A stretch of DNA of 64,000 nucleotides from Pseudomonas sp. ATCC PTA-122608. GTDB taxonomy: Bacteria > Pseudomonadota > Gammaproteobacteria > Pseudomonadales > Pseudomonadaceae. The position numbers and the translations under genes are program-made. The stretch's first letter is position 1, and every line of letters begins with the position of its first letter. The stretch covers positions 256,101-320,100 of the forward strand of contig NZ_LPNO01000001.1 in the NCBI RefSeq assembly GCF_001952855.1, written 5' to 3'. Below the pieces are notes generated by a model. The model saw only the letters and a list, made by a program, of their open reading frames with translations. It had not been told where the DNA came from and made no database searches. Positions 8,924-18,007 of this stretch are shown here, in pieces.

Positions 8924-9577
8924 CTACACAACACCTTCTTGGCCAAGCAAAAATTGCGCAAAATCGTCGGCGGCAGGCAGGCCCTGACACCGCAATAAAC
9001 CGGGGGAAATCTGTTGCGAACCACGGCCCCACCACAGGCTCGCGCCTTCGCAGGCCTGTTCGGCAAGCGCAGTCATCCGCGCTTGCGGGTCTGTGGCAGC
9101 GACGCGTTGCAGGCCGGCAAAGCGGCTACCCAAGGTGCGTGGTTGGCAGGCTGGAGCGCCGAGGGATTCGATCCCGTCGCTGAAACCTTCGAAGGTGGCG
9201 CCGGCATCCAGCGTGCTCAGCAGCAGTTCTTCCACCTGTTCAAACCAAGCGTCCGGGCCGCTGACGACGGAGGCTGGGTCGCTGTCGTGATCCAACAGCG
9301 CTGCCACGGTCAGCGGGAAATAGCGCCCCACCCGGTCGATGCTCGGCATCACCACGCCCACCGCCGCGTCCGGCCCGCACACACCGGGTGCCAACACGAA
9401 ACGCCACAGCGGGCTGACCAGGTAAGCGTTCAACCAGTCAGCCCCAAGGCGGGTCTGGCTGGCGAGCAGCCCGGACGCCAGCCAACTGTCCCAAGGACCG
9501 ATAAAGCTCTGCGGCAGCGCGCGACTGACAAAGTCGCCGCGGCTGGCCAACTTGCCGTAGAAACCCAGCGTGGTCAT
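8924..9577 (-). CDS. tagF: TagF, post-translational repressor of the T6SS (DUF2094)
   Basis: A 217-residue protein with the family start TLGFYGKLASRGDFVSR and conserved WDSWL. Stand-alone TagF represses H1-T6SS activity independently of threonine phosphorylation and is thought to act through Fha. In some species TagF and PppA are fused, but here they are separate genes that abut exactly. The start overlaps the tssM stop by 4 bases. Confidence 0.93.
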   Translation of the reverse strand: MTTLGFYGKLASRGDFVSRALPQSFIGPWDSWLASGLLASQTRLGADWLNAYLVSPLWRFVLAPGVCGPDAAVGVVMPSIDRVGRYFPLTVAALLDHDSDPASVVSGPDAWFEQVEELLLSTLDAGATFEGFSDGIESLGAPACQPRTLGSRFAGLQRVAATDPQARMTALAEQACEGASLWWGRGSQQISPGLLRCQGLPAADDFAQFLLGQEGVV

Positions 9578-12500
9578 AGCCGCTCCGGTAGGCTGAAGCC
9601 GTTAAGCACGCGGCTCTTGAACGGGTTGAAGGCGCTGTTGGCCCGCAACTCGTAGGAGATGCTCGCACCGTCGACCCGCAGGCGGAGGTTGAAACGGTCC
9701 GGCGAATTGCCGGCGGTCAGGTCTGACTGTTCCAGCAACCGGAACCACGCCCACGGGCCATCCAGCGTCACACCGGAGCGCCCACTGGCCGACGGCGGCA
9801 TGATGGAGATGCGCACCACGCCAATGCTGCCGGGGTTCGGCCACTGCATCGCGACCGGGCGGCTCGGGCCGTGGTCGTAGCTCAGTTGCTGGCCGTCCAG
9901 GTCCAACAGGAACTGGGTGATGGTCGCGTCCATCGCCACCGGCTTGAGTTCAAAGCGCACGATCGGCTGAGTGCCACCGGCGCGGAAAAACGCGTCACGA
10001 ATGGTTGCCGCGCGCTGGAAGGTTTGCAGCACGCCCGGCGCGATGCCGAGCTTCTGCGCCGCGCCCGGCTGCCAGCGCCAGGTTTGCGTGGAGGTGTCGA
10101 CGTAAGGTTGCAGGTACTTGCGGAAGTAGTTGTCCATCACCCCGCCCACCCCAAAGAACTGCCCGAAGTCATCCAGGGTCGCGTCCCGCGCACTGCCAGG
10201 CGACATCGGATAACGCCCGGCCAGGGACTGGCGATACACGTTCACCACTTCACTGACCCACGCCGCATTCAACTGGTTACGCACTCCGCCCATCATGCTG
10301 TTGGTGGTGGAGTTGACCACTGACTTGACCATGCCCTGCACCAGCGGCGGCTGGCGTTCGGCATTCAGGCTGACCCGCGTGGCCGCAGCCGCTGCCTGGT
10401 TTTTCGCTTCGCCGAGCAACGCATCGCCGCTGGCCCCGACCATGGCGCTGACCTGCACATACAACGCATTCATGTCCGACAGCAGGCCATCAATGGCCGC
10501 CGGTTCGCCTTCGTTCTTGCTGACGATGCTGTTGAGTTCGGCGAAGTGCGCGGTCACCGGATCTTCACTGGCCGCTGGTGCATTCGCAGTTGGTTGGTCC
10601 TGGCCGAGCAGGCTGCCGAGGCGCTCCTTGAGCTTGTCCACGCCACCCTCCACCGGCGCACCCTTGGCGGCCAGCAGGCGTTCTTCCGCCTGCAAGTCGG
10701 TCTCCTTGGACACCGCCACCAGCAGCTTCTTCAGCGGCGAGGTCGGCCCGGAAATCACCCGCAAAACGTCGGCCGCCTGGGCCACGCTGGTGATCGGCAC
10801 AAAGTCGATGTCAGCCAGCAAGGCGTCCCACTGGCGTTGATAGTCCTGGAAGTACAGGCGACGCACGTCGGCCGCGAGGCTGACCACGTTCTGTTGATCC
10901 GCCGGCTCGCGGCCCAGCACCCATTGCTCTTCAGCGAGGGTGCCGGTTTGGTTCAGGCTGGTCAGCAGGAAGCCCTGGCGATAACCCTTGGCGGTGAAGA
11001 AGCCGCTCAACGGCTCGCCCAACGGCTTGCCACTTTTGCGACTGAACACCAGCGCGGCGTCGCGGCCCGCCGCTTCGTTGATGCGAAAGTCCGGCACGCC
11101 TTCCGGCAGTTTCTGGCGCTTGATGCGGTCGTAGACGCGCTGGGCCACCGGCAGTTGCTGCAGTTGCCGACGCAGGTCGTCGATCAAGCGCGGGTCAAGC
11201 CGGGCGCTGGGCGGATGCCGCTCGAACAAGGCCTGCAAGTGCCCGATCAGTGCCTGGCGTTGGTCCGCCGGCAGGTCGCGCGGCAGGTTGCGGTCCCAGT
11301 CCAGGGCGATCCAGGCCTTGATGAAGTCCGGGTCGTAATGCTCACTGTCAGCGAGCATCAGGTAGGCCTTCAAGCCTTCATAGAGGAAGTCGGAATTGCC
11401 GCCGCCGTGCAGTTGCTCTTCGATGCGCGTCACCAAACGGGGCGCGAACACGGCGATCAACAGCTTGCGGTAGACGCTGGCGGATTCGGCTTCGAGCATG
11501 TCGCCCTGATACAGGCCCAAGCCTTCGGACCAGCTCGGCGAGTCACCCGCCAGATTCTTCACGGCGTTAAGCAGGGGTAGCACCGCGAGTACTTCGCGTT
11601 GCGCCGGGCTCAGGTTCTGCACGGTCTGGCCCAGCGGTGCGACCTTCTGGTCAACCTGGGCGATGTAGGCCTGGTTGGCGCGATAACTCACCCACCACAG
11701 GGTACTGACGACCAGCACCAACGCCACGGTTGCGGCCAGCACGCCACGGGCAATCCACTTGCGGCGGCGCTCGACCTTCGGGTTGACGCCCACCAGGCCA
11801 CGCTCGGCAAACGCCACGGCGGTGAACAGTTTTTCGATGAAATAGCTGCGCCCGGTGCCGGTCTGGCGCGCCAGGTGCTGGCGGTCCAGGTTCATGCTCT
11901 GGGCCATGGCGCCGATCAAGCGGTCAATCGGGCTGCCTTCCTGGGTGCCGCTGGTGAAGTACACGCCGCGCAGCAAGACGCGCTCTTCAAAGGCGTTGGG
12001 CTTGAACACGCCTTCGAGGAAGCCTTGCAGGCAATCCTTCAACGCGCCGAACTGCTGCGGGAAGCCGTAGATCAGGTCGCGCCGCGCCGGGTCGCGTTCC
12101 TGTTGCAGGCGTTCCACCAGGCGCTCGTTGAGCCGCTGTTCCAGGCCGGCGAATTCGCTTTGCAAATGAGCCAACGGGCTGTCGCTGTTCTTGCCGTCGT
12201 CCAGGGCGAAGGTCATGCCCCACACCTGGGCGCGTTCTTCCTTGCTCAGGTTGTCGAAGAACTCCATGAAGCCCGGCACCAGGTCGAGCTTGGTCAGCAT
12301 CAGGTAGATCGGGAAGCGCACGCCCAGTTGGGTGTACAGCTCCTGGATGCGCAGGCGGATCGCGGCAGCATGGGCGGCGCGCTCGGCGTCGCTGCCCAGC
12401 AGCAGGTCCGAGAGGCTGATGGCGATAAATGCGCCGTCAATCGGGCGCCGGGAACGCTGCTTTTTCAACAGATCGAGAAAGCCCAGCCAGGCGGCTTTAT

Positions 12501-13074
12501 CTACAGTGGAGTTGCTGTCCTGGGTGGTGTAGCGGCCAGCGGTGTCGAGCAATACGGCTTGGTCGGTAAACCACCAATCGCAATTGCGCGTACCGCCCAC
12601 GCCCCGTACCGCACCGGCACCCAACTGCGCAGCCAAGGGAAAGTGCAGGCCGGAATTGACCAGCGCGGTGGTCTTGCCCGAACCCGGCGGGCCGATGATC
12701 ACGTACCACGGCAGCTCATACAGGTTGCGGCGCTCGTCACCGCCCAGCTTGGCCTTTTTCAACAGGGCCAGAGCTTCGTCCATGCGCTGGCGCAGGGTCG
12801 CCAGCTCTTCGGCGGTGGCAACGCTGGCCGGGTCTGGCGGGGTTTCTGCGGCAAGGCTGCGCATCACTTCGGCGGCCTGGCGGCGGGCCTGGATAATCCG
12901 GAACACGCGGTAGGCAATCCACACCGCGAACACCAGGATGATCAGCGCCCAGCGGCGCCCTTCCGGCACCAGCACATCGAGCAATGGCCCCACAAACCAG
13001 ATGATCAGGCTTAAGGCGATCAGACCCAACAACGGGATCACCCAGCGAATCAAAAAACTGAAAAACGCCTTCAC
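9574..13074 (-). CDS. tssM: TssM (IcmF-like), inner-membrane component of the T6SS
   Basis: A 1166-residue protein. Two N-terminal membrane segments (about residues 10-30 and 42-58) precede a cytoplasmic NTPase domain with Walker A GPPGSGKTT (residues 128-136). A third membrane segment (GVLAATVALVLVVSTLWW) leads into a large periplasmic region that contacts TssJ. With TssL and TssJ it makes the trans-envelope complex to which the baseplate docks. The intact Walker A suggests nucleotide binding is kept. Length and layout match the family. The start overlaps tssL by 4 bases. Confidence 0.97.
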   Translation of the reverse strand: MKAFFSFLIRWVIPLLGLIALSLIIWFVGPLLDVLVPEGRRWALIILVFAVWIAYRVFRIIQARRQAAEVMRSLAAETPPDPASVATAEELATLRQRMDEALALLKKAKLGGDERRNLYELPWYVIIGPPGSGKTTALVNSGLHFPLAAQLGAGAVRGVGGTRNCDWWFTDQAVLLDTAGRYTTQDSNSTVDKAAWLGFLDLLKKQRSRRPIDGAFIAISLSDLLLGSDAERAAHAAAIRLRIQELYTQLGVRFPIYLMLTKLDLVPGFMEFFDNLSKEERAQVWGMTFALDDGKNSDSPLAHLQSEFAGLEQRLNERLVERLQQERDPARRDLIYGFPQQFGALKDCLQGFLEGVFKPNAFEERVLLRGVYFTSGTQEGSPIDRLIGAMAQSMNLDRQHLARQTGTGRSYFIEKLFTAVAFAERGLVGVNPKVERRRKWIARGVLAATVALVLVVSTLWWVSYRANQAYIAQVDQKVAPLGQTVQNLSPAQREVLAVLPLLNAVKNLAGDSPSWSEGLGLYQGDMLEAESASVYRKLLIAVFAPRLVTRIEEQLHGGGNSDFLYEGLKAYLMLADSEHYDPDFIKAWIALDWDRNLPRDLPADQRQALIGHLQALFERHPPSARLDPRLIDDLRRQLQQLPVAQRVYDRIKRQKLPEGVPDFRINEAAGRDAALVFSRKSGKPLGEPLSGFFTAKGYRQGFLLTSLNQTGTLAEEQWVLGREPADQQNVVSLAADVRRLYFQDYQRQWDALLADIDFVPITSVAQAADVLRVISGPTSPLKKLLVAVSKETDLQAEERLLAAKGAPVEGGVDKLKERLGSLLGQDQPTANAPAASEDPVTAHFAELNSIVSKNEGEPAAIDGLLSDMNALYVQVSAMVGASGDALLGEAKNQAAAAATRVSLNAERQPPLVQGMVKSVVNSTTNSMMGGVRNQLNAAWVSEVVNVYRQSLAGRYPMSPGSARDATLDDFGQFFGVGGVMDNYFRKYLQPYVDTSTQTWRWQPGAAQKLGIAPGVLQTFQRAATIRDAFFRAGGTQPIVRFELKPVAMDATITQFLLDLDGQQLSYDHGPSRPVAMQWPNPGSIGVVRISIMPPSASGRSGVTLDGPWAWFRLLEQSDLTAGNSPDRFNLRLRVDGASISYELRANSAFNPFKSRVLNGFSLPERL

Positions 13075-14360
13075 TCGACCCCCTCCGCCAATACGGTGAT
13101 TTCTACCCGGCGATTGCGCGCACGGCCTTCAGCAGTGGCGTTGGTCGCCACCGGCTCGGTGTCGCTACGGCCCTCGGCGCTGAAGCGTTCCGCCTGGCCG
13201 GTCTTGGCCGCGAGAATTTCCAGCACCGACTTGGCCCGCGCCTCGGACAGCGCCCAGTTGGACGGGAAACGCAGGGTCGCAATCGGACGGTTATCGCTGT
13301 GGCCGGTGACGCGCACCTGGCCCTTGACCTTGCGGATGGCGTCGGCAATACGCAGCATCAGTGGCTGGAAGTCATCGACGATGCTGGAGCTGGCCGAGGC
13401 GAACAGTTCATCGCCACGGATGGTTACCACGGAGCGGTCGACGGCATCTTCCACAGCCACGCGACCGGCCTTGATGTCTTCCACCAGGAAGCCCGCCAGG
13501 CGTGGTCGCTCAATGATTTTCGGCTGGGCGACCGGACGGTCGATGGCCTGCACCGGGATCTCGCCCAGGGCATGAATATTCTTGAACACCGGCTCGGCAT
13601 CCGACGCCAGTTTCATCCGCAACCCGAACAGTAACGCCAGCAACAGCGCCACGCCGATCGCCACGGCGATCCACGGCGGCATGAATTGCGCCAGGCGATC
13701 ACGGGCCACGGTGACGCCGCGCCAATGGGGCGACAGCTCGCGCTCATGCTCGCCACGGGCACTGCGAATCGCCGCCGCGGTACGCTCGCGCAAGGCTTCC
13801 AGCTGGCTGCGGCCGTCGTTCATCACGCGGTAGCGACCTTCGAAACCCAGGCACAGGCACAAGTACAGCAGTTCCAGCAGGTACAGGCGTTCCCGCGGGC
13901 TTTGCAGGCAGTGATCCAGCAACTGGAAGACCTTTTCGCCGCCCCAGGCTTCGTTGTGCACGGTGATCAGCAGGCTCTGCTTGCCCCAGTCACTGGCACT
14001 GCCCCACGGCGTACTCAGCACGGCTTCATCGAGGGCGGTGCACAGCGCGTAACGCGCCAGCAGCACGTCATTGCGGGCGACGCCGGCGGCCTCGGCACGT
14101 TCTTCAAACTGGCGCAGGTAGGCCAGCAATTGCGCGCGCAGGCTCGACGGCGCCGGGTGGGAAATGGTGTTGCGCAGGCGTGTCAGCAGCGACAGCAGCG
14201 GGCCGGCGGCGCTTTCCAGTGGGTTCAGGCCTTGGGCCTTGCCGGTCAGGATCGGCGCGGCAGGCATCGACAGCGGCGCCGTCTCTGCGCGAACCGGCTC
14301 CGGTGCGCGGCCACCCGGGCGCGGCATGAACTGGGTGCGGTCATCGTCATTGGGATGCAT
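13071..14360 (-). CDS. tssL: TssL with C-terminal OmpA-like peptidoglycan-binding domain
   Basis: A 429-residue extended TssL. Residues about 45-220 form the cytoplasmic DotU-like domain (ALDEAVLSTPWG, LCLGFEGRY), residues 230-247 one membrane segment, and residues about 300-429 an OmpA-like domain with VTGHSDNRP and NWALSEARAKSV. The OmpA part anchors the membrane complex to the cell wall, a job done by the separate protein TagL in systems with short TssL. The Pro-rich N-terminal 40 residues are probably disordered. It sits between tssK and tssM, overlapping tssM by 4 bases. Confidence 0.96.
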   Translation of the reverse strand: MHPNDDDRTQFMPRPGGRAPEPVRAETAPLSMPAAPILTGKAQGLNPLESAAGPLLSLLTRLRNTISHPAPSSLRAQLLAYLRQFEERAEAAGVARNDVLLARYALCTALDEAVLSTPWGSASDWGKQSLLITVHNEAWGGEKVFQLLDHCLQSPRERLYLLELLYLCLCLGFEGRYRVMNDGRSQLEALRERTAAAIRSARGEHERELSPHWRGVTVARDRLAQFMPPWIAVAIGVALLLALLFGLRMKLASDAEPVFKNIHALGEIPVQAIDRPVAQPKIIERPRLAGFLVEDIKAGRVAVEDAVDRSVVTIRGDELFASASSSIVDDFQPLMLRIADAIRKVKGQVRVTGHSDNRPIATLRFPSNWALSEARAKSVLEILAAKTGQAERFSAEGRSDTEPVATNATAEGRARNRRVEITVLAEGVE

Positions 14361-14366
14361 CGCGGA

Positions 14367-15701
14367 TTATCCTCGGATGGCCCAGAAAGCCAGGTTCAAC
14401 CCCGGGAACTGGCCGGCGATGTGGAACGCAAAACCGCCGGAATTACTCAGTTGCTGCCAGTGCTCGCTGCCCCGGTCCAGCTCGTAATAGGTGCTGCCTG
14501 CGTGGTACGGAATCTGCCGTGGCGCCACCGGCAGCGGCAGCAGGCCGATGCCCGGCAGTTGCAGGTTGACCAGGTCGCGGATGTGTTCCACCGAGCCGAC
14601 CTTGCTTTGCTGGCCGAAACGCGCGCGCAGGGTTTCGCCCGGCACATCGGCACGCACCACCAGGATGAAACTGGCGCTGTCGATCAAAGTTTTGTCGGCC
14701 AGCATCGCCACGTGCACGCCGTAGGCTTTCTCGACAATCGGGATCGGCGTGGCCTTGCTGTCGATCAGCATCGACAGTGCTTCGCGCAGCGCCTGCATCA
14801 CCGGGGTGAAGCTCAGGGCCAGGTCGTCATGCTGGTATTGCGGGTATTCCTGGGGGCGGCGGCCAGTGGTGGAGAAGGTCGAGAACTCGCCGGCCAGGCT
14901 CACCAGCTCACTGAAGAAACGCTCTGGGTGCAGCGGGCTCAACTGGCTCAGGTGCTGGATCAGCGGCTGGGCACGGTTGACCAGTTGCAACAGCATGAAG
15001 TCGGCGATTTCCGAAGCGCCACCGGCGCCCGAAGCCACTACGCGCCCGGCCAACGCTTCGCCGCGCTGGTGCAGCAGGCCCAGCAGTTCGCTGCGAAACG
15101 CGGTCAGCGGTTTGCTGGCAGCCACGTCGAGTACCGGCGGGATGTAGCTGTCGTCCAGCACCAGGGCGCGGTCGGCGCGTTTTTCCTTGATGCGCACCAG
15201 GCCGATGGCTGCGTAATCGCTGATGCCATCCTGGGCAGTCAACAGCCGCAGGGCACGGGAACCGACCGCCACCGGCGCACGGTTTTCAAAGGGGGCGTTG
15301 TCGTCGCGCACTTCGCGCACCTGGCTGACGTAGCGCGCCGCTTCCAGGGCTTCGCCTTCGTCGACGGTGTCGCGGGCGCCGGCACGCTTGAGGGGCAGCG
15401 CCAGGTAGACCAGGCCATCGCGCAGGTGGTCGTCGATGTTCAACGGGCTCGGCGCCAGGTCGTCCTGGGGGATATTGAACGGCGTACCGTCGGGCAACAA
15501 ACCGCGTGCCGAGACAATCGCCAGCTTGCCCTGGGCCAACAGGCCCTGGTCGATCAACAATTCGGAGAAGCCCCAGGCCCCTGCCGACAACGGACGGCTG
15601 CGCGCATCGATCAGGTTTTCCAGGTAACGGTCATGCTGCTGGAAGTGCTGCGTTCCGATGAACATGCCTTCCGACCAGACCACGCGATTGTTCCAGGACA
15701 T
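14367..15701 (-). CDS. tssK: TssK, T6SS baseplate-membrane connector
   Basis: A 444-residue protein with the family start VVWSEGMFIGTQHFQQHDRY. TssK is a trimeric baseplate subunit related to phage receptor-binding proteins that links TssEFG to TssL and TssM. Length and the C-terminal region (YELDRGSEHWQQL) are typical. The gene lies 14 bases after tssJ and 6 bases before tssL, consistent with a single operon. Confidence 0.97.
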   Translation of the reverse strand: MSWNNRVVWSEGMFIGTQHFQQHDRYLENLIDARSRPLSAGAWGFSELLIDQGLLAQGKLAIVSARGLLPDGTPFNIPQDDLAPSPLNIDDHLRDGLVYLALPLKRAGARDTVDEGEALEAARYVSQVREVRDDNAPFENRAPVAVGSRALRLLTAQDGISDYAAIGLVRIKEKRADRALVLDDSYIPPVLDVAASKPLTAFRSELLGLLHQRGEALAGRVVASGAGGASEIADFMLLQLVNRAQPLIQHLSQLSPLHPERFFSELVSLAGEFSTFSTTGRRPQEYPQYQHDDLALSFTPVMQALREALSMLIDSKATPIPIVEKAYGVHVAMLADKTLIDSASFILVVRADVPGETLRARFGQQSKVGSVEHIRDLVNLQLPGIGLLPLPVAPRQIPYHAGSTYYELDRGSEHWQQLSNSGGFAFHIAGQFPGLNLAFWAIRG

Positions 15702-15715
15702 GGGGGCTCCGATTC

Positions 15716-16222
15716 TTATTGGGCAGGGCTGGATGGGGGAACCACGACGTCGGCACGCACCGCATGCACATCGAGGCTGATCTGGTATTCGGTGTATTGG
15801 CGCGCCGGCACGTTAAGCACGGTGCGCCACACGGCGCGGTCCAGTTCGCGATAGCCCACCAGCAGGCCGATCTGGCGGGTGGACGGGTCGAGGTCGCGCT
15901 GAATGCTCAATTGCTGGCCGGGCTGGATCACCACTTCGTCCTGGTCGAGCAGGTCGAGGCCGAGGGTCGACTGGGCGCGATCGGCCAAGGCGAAGTAGTC
16001 GGAACGGCTGAAGGTGGCGGCGTTTTTCAGTTCGAAAATCCGCACCCGTACCGGGGCTGCCTGGCCATTGGCGCCGGGGTTGAGCCCGGTGATGGCGTGG
16101 AAATGCAGCTCGACGGCGGCGGTGTCTGCCTCAGCCTCGGGGGCTTCGGGCTTGGCCGCATCCTTGGCACACGCCGTCAGCAGAAGCGCGGTGGCGGCTG
16201 CGAGTAAAAACCTGGGAATCAT
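15716..16222 (-). CDS. tssJ: TssJ, outer-membrane lipoprotein of the T6SS
   Basis: A 168-residue lipoprotein: signal peptide with lipobox LTAC, an acidic linker, then a transthyretin-like beta domain (VELHFHAITGLNPG, PVRVRIFELKNA, LDPSTRQIGLLVGYRELD). It sits in the periplasmic leaflet of the outer membrane and binds the periplasmic part of TssM. It follows fha after a 52-base gap. Confidence 0.96.
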   Translation of the reverse strand: MIPRFLLAAATALLLTACAKDAAKPEAPEAEADTAAVELHFHAITGLNPGANGQAAPVRVRIFELKNAATFSRSDYFALADRAQSTLGLDLLDQDEVVIQPGQQLSIQRDLDPSTRQIGLLVGYRELDRAVWRTVLNVPARQYTEYQISLDVHAVRADVVVPPSSPAQ

Positions 16223-16274
16223 CCTGCGTCCTCAATGACGTACTTAGCTATCCGTTGTTCCATGTACTGCGTTG

Positions 16275-17603
16275 TTAGTGACGCTGTCGGCTGCTGTGCT
16301 CTTCGTAGGCACGGCTGAATTCACGCCCGAACAAGTCCTGGAAATCTTCCTGGGCCTCGCGGGAAATATTGCTGTAGAGCTCGGTGAACTGCTGCCAGTA
16401 CTGGGCCTGGCGCGAACCGTTGAAAATGCTCGACAGCCCGCCGGGCTTGCCCATGCGCTCTTCGAGCTGCGCCGGTTCAAAGCGCGTCAGCAGGTGCTTG
16501 ATGGCGGCTTCGACCCCGGCCATTACCGCCAATTGGTGTGCACGCAGATCGTCGAAACTGTCGCGAACCGCCACGTCCGGCGCCATAAACGCCTGGTTGC
16601 TGTGACGTAGGAGCAGCAGTAACGCTTCATCGGCGTTGGGGGCGAATTTCAACGGGTTGTTTTCCACCGGCTGAATCACCGTCTGCTGCATGCGGAACTC
16701 ACCCTTGAGGCTGCTGCGGGCACGCAATACGTCGATCAGGCCTTCGACCATCAGCCGGTAACTGCGACCGATACTTTCCATCTGGGCTTCGGCTTGGGCC
16801 TTGTCCAGCCGCAACTGATCGAGGCCGGCACCGCGCAGGAAGGCTTGCAGCAAATCGGGTGGGTTGGCGTCGACCACCGGGAGCGGTTGCTCAACCTTGG
16901 GTGGCTCGATAATCGGTGTTGGAGGAGGTAGTGGCGGCGGCGCAACAGGCTTGGGTGCCGGGGCATCGCCAAACAAATCCCAGTCGTCGGGAATGATTGA
17001 GCCCGAGACCACCGGCGCAGGCGGCTCAGCCACGGGCAGCGGTGTTGGCGGGCGGAAATCGTGTTGCTCGGCCGGTACGTGGTCGTGCACGGTGGCCGGC
17101 GGCACGCTGTTGGGCGCCAGGAAGTCGAACAGGTCCGGCAGGGTGTCCATCGACGAGGCGCCCTGGAACTGCGGCGCGATGACCGGGTGCGGCGTCGGGG
17201 TGCTCACGGCGGCGCCCATCAGGGCTTCGAAGCTGTTGGAGGCGTCACCGGTGAAAGACGGGGTATCTGTCACTTTCAGGTTGAAATCGATACGCGCCTG
17301 GATTTCGTAATCACCGATGCGGATCAGCTCACCGTCTTGCAATGGCTCGCTGTTTCCCCGGCGCAAACGGATACCGGCGTTGACTAGCTCAACACCGTTA
17401 GTGCTGTTATCAGTTAGATAATAACGACCATCTTTGTATTGAATAACGCAATGCTGCGTGGAAACCAGGCGCTCCGGGTCAGGCAGTATCCAGTCATTTT
17501 CGGAACCGCGGCCAATAGCCATCGCTCCCTGATCCATGGACTTTTCAGGGCACTGGCCAGGGGTAATCTTGTGATAACTAGTGATAGTCAAACACAGCGA
17601 CAT
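16275..17603 (-). CDS. fha: Fha, forkhead-associated T6SS scaffold protein
   Basis: A 442-residue protein. Residues about 1-100 are an FHA phosphothreonine-binding domain with IGRGSENDW and STNGVELVN, then a Pro-rich linker and a conserved C-terminal domain of the ImpI/VasC type (residues about 250-440). In the H1-T6SS, Fha1 is the substrate of PpkA and PppA and its phosphorylation triggers assembly. Two ATGs stand in tandem at 17606 and 17603. The second has better spacing from the AGGAGG motif, so it is preferred. It is the first gene of the leftward T6SS operon, divergent from tssA. Confidence 0.93.
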   Translation of the reverse strand: MSLCLTITSYHKITPGQCPEKSMDQGAMAIGRGSENDWILPDPERLVSTQHCVIQYKDGRYYLTDNSTNGVELVNAGIRLRRGNSEPLQDGELIRIGDYEIQARIDFNLKVTDTPSFTGDASNSFEALMGAAVSTPTPHPVIAPQFQGASSMDTLPDLFDFLAPNSVPPATVHDHVPAEQHDFRPPTPLPVAEPPAPVVSGSIIPDDWDLFGDAPAPKPVAPPPLPPPTPIIEPPKVEQPLPVVDANPPDLLQAFLRGAGLDQLRLDKAQAEAQMESIGRSYRLMVEGLIDVLRARSSLKGEFRMQQTVIQPVENNPLKFAPNADEALLLLLRHSNQAFMAPDVAVRDSFDDLRAHQLAVMAGVEAAIKHLLTRFEPAQLEERMGKPGGLSSIFNGSRQAQYWQQFTELYSNISREAQEDFQDLFGREFSRAYEEHSSRQRH

Positions 17604-18007
17604 CATGCCTCCTTGCTGATACTTCGCGCGCGGCCGTTCCCTGGGAGAAATGCTCCCGAGTGATCCACGACAGATCCTTTCAAAACCTTGAAAGCCTGCT
17701 TCAACCCGCGTAATAGCTGATCTTAACCGGCCTGTATGACAAAAATCCTGCCTCGGCACCTGCTTCGACTGATCGGTCGCGCAGGATGTTAAGCACCGCA
17801 CATCTGTCATAGAGGGCGAATAGCTTACCTTGACAAGGCATAAGTACTACACCAAAAATGCACAACTTCTTGAACACCAATGATGGCACTTTGAAATCAG
17901 CATGATGTCAAAGCGCTAAATATGACCAAGAAAACATGCAAAGTTCCTCGCGCAACTAATGCATGAGTTGCCCGTCATCTAACGGGCTGATAGGGAGATC
18001 GAATTTA
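17604..18007. promoter_or_regulatory. Divergent control region between fha and tssA
   Basis: About 400 bases without a gene, more AT-rich than its flanks. It must hold promoters for both T6SS operons. A plus-strand TTGACA occurs near 17832 without a good -10, and minus-strand TTGACA and TTGTCA hexamers occur near 17908 and 17837. A GGGAG Shine-Dalgarno-like motif about 10 bases before the tssA GTG lies next to a small hairpin (GCCCG / CGGGC), a plausible site for an RsmA-type repressor. None of these was proven. Confidence 0.4.

Noticed and set aside
13686..15854. Long plus-strand frame opposite tssL, tssK and tssJ
   Set aside because: Antisense to three certain T6SS genes, with low-complexity composition typical of GC-rich shadow frames.
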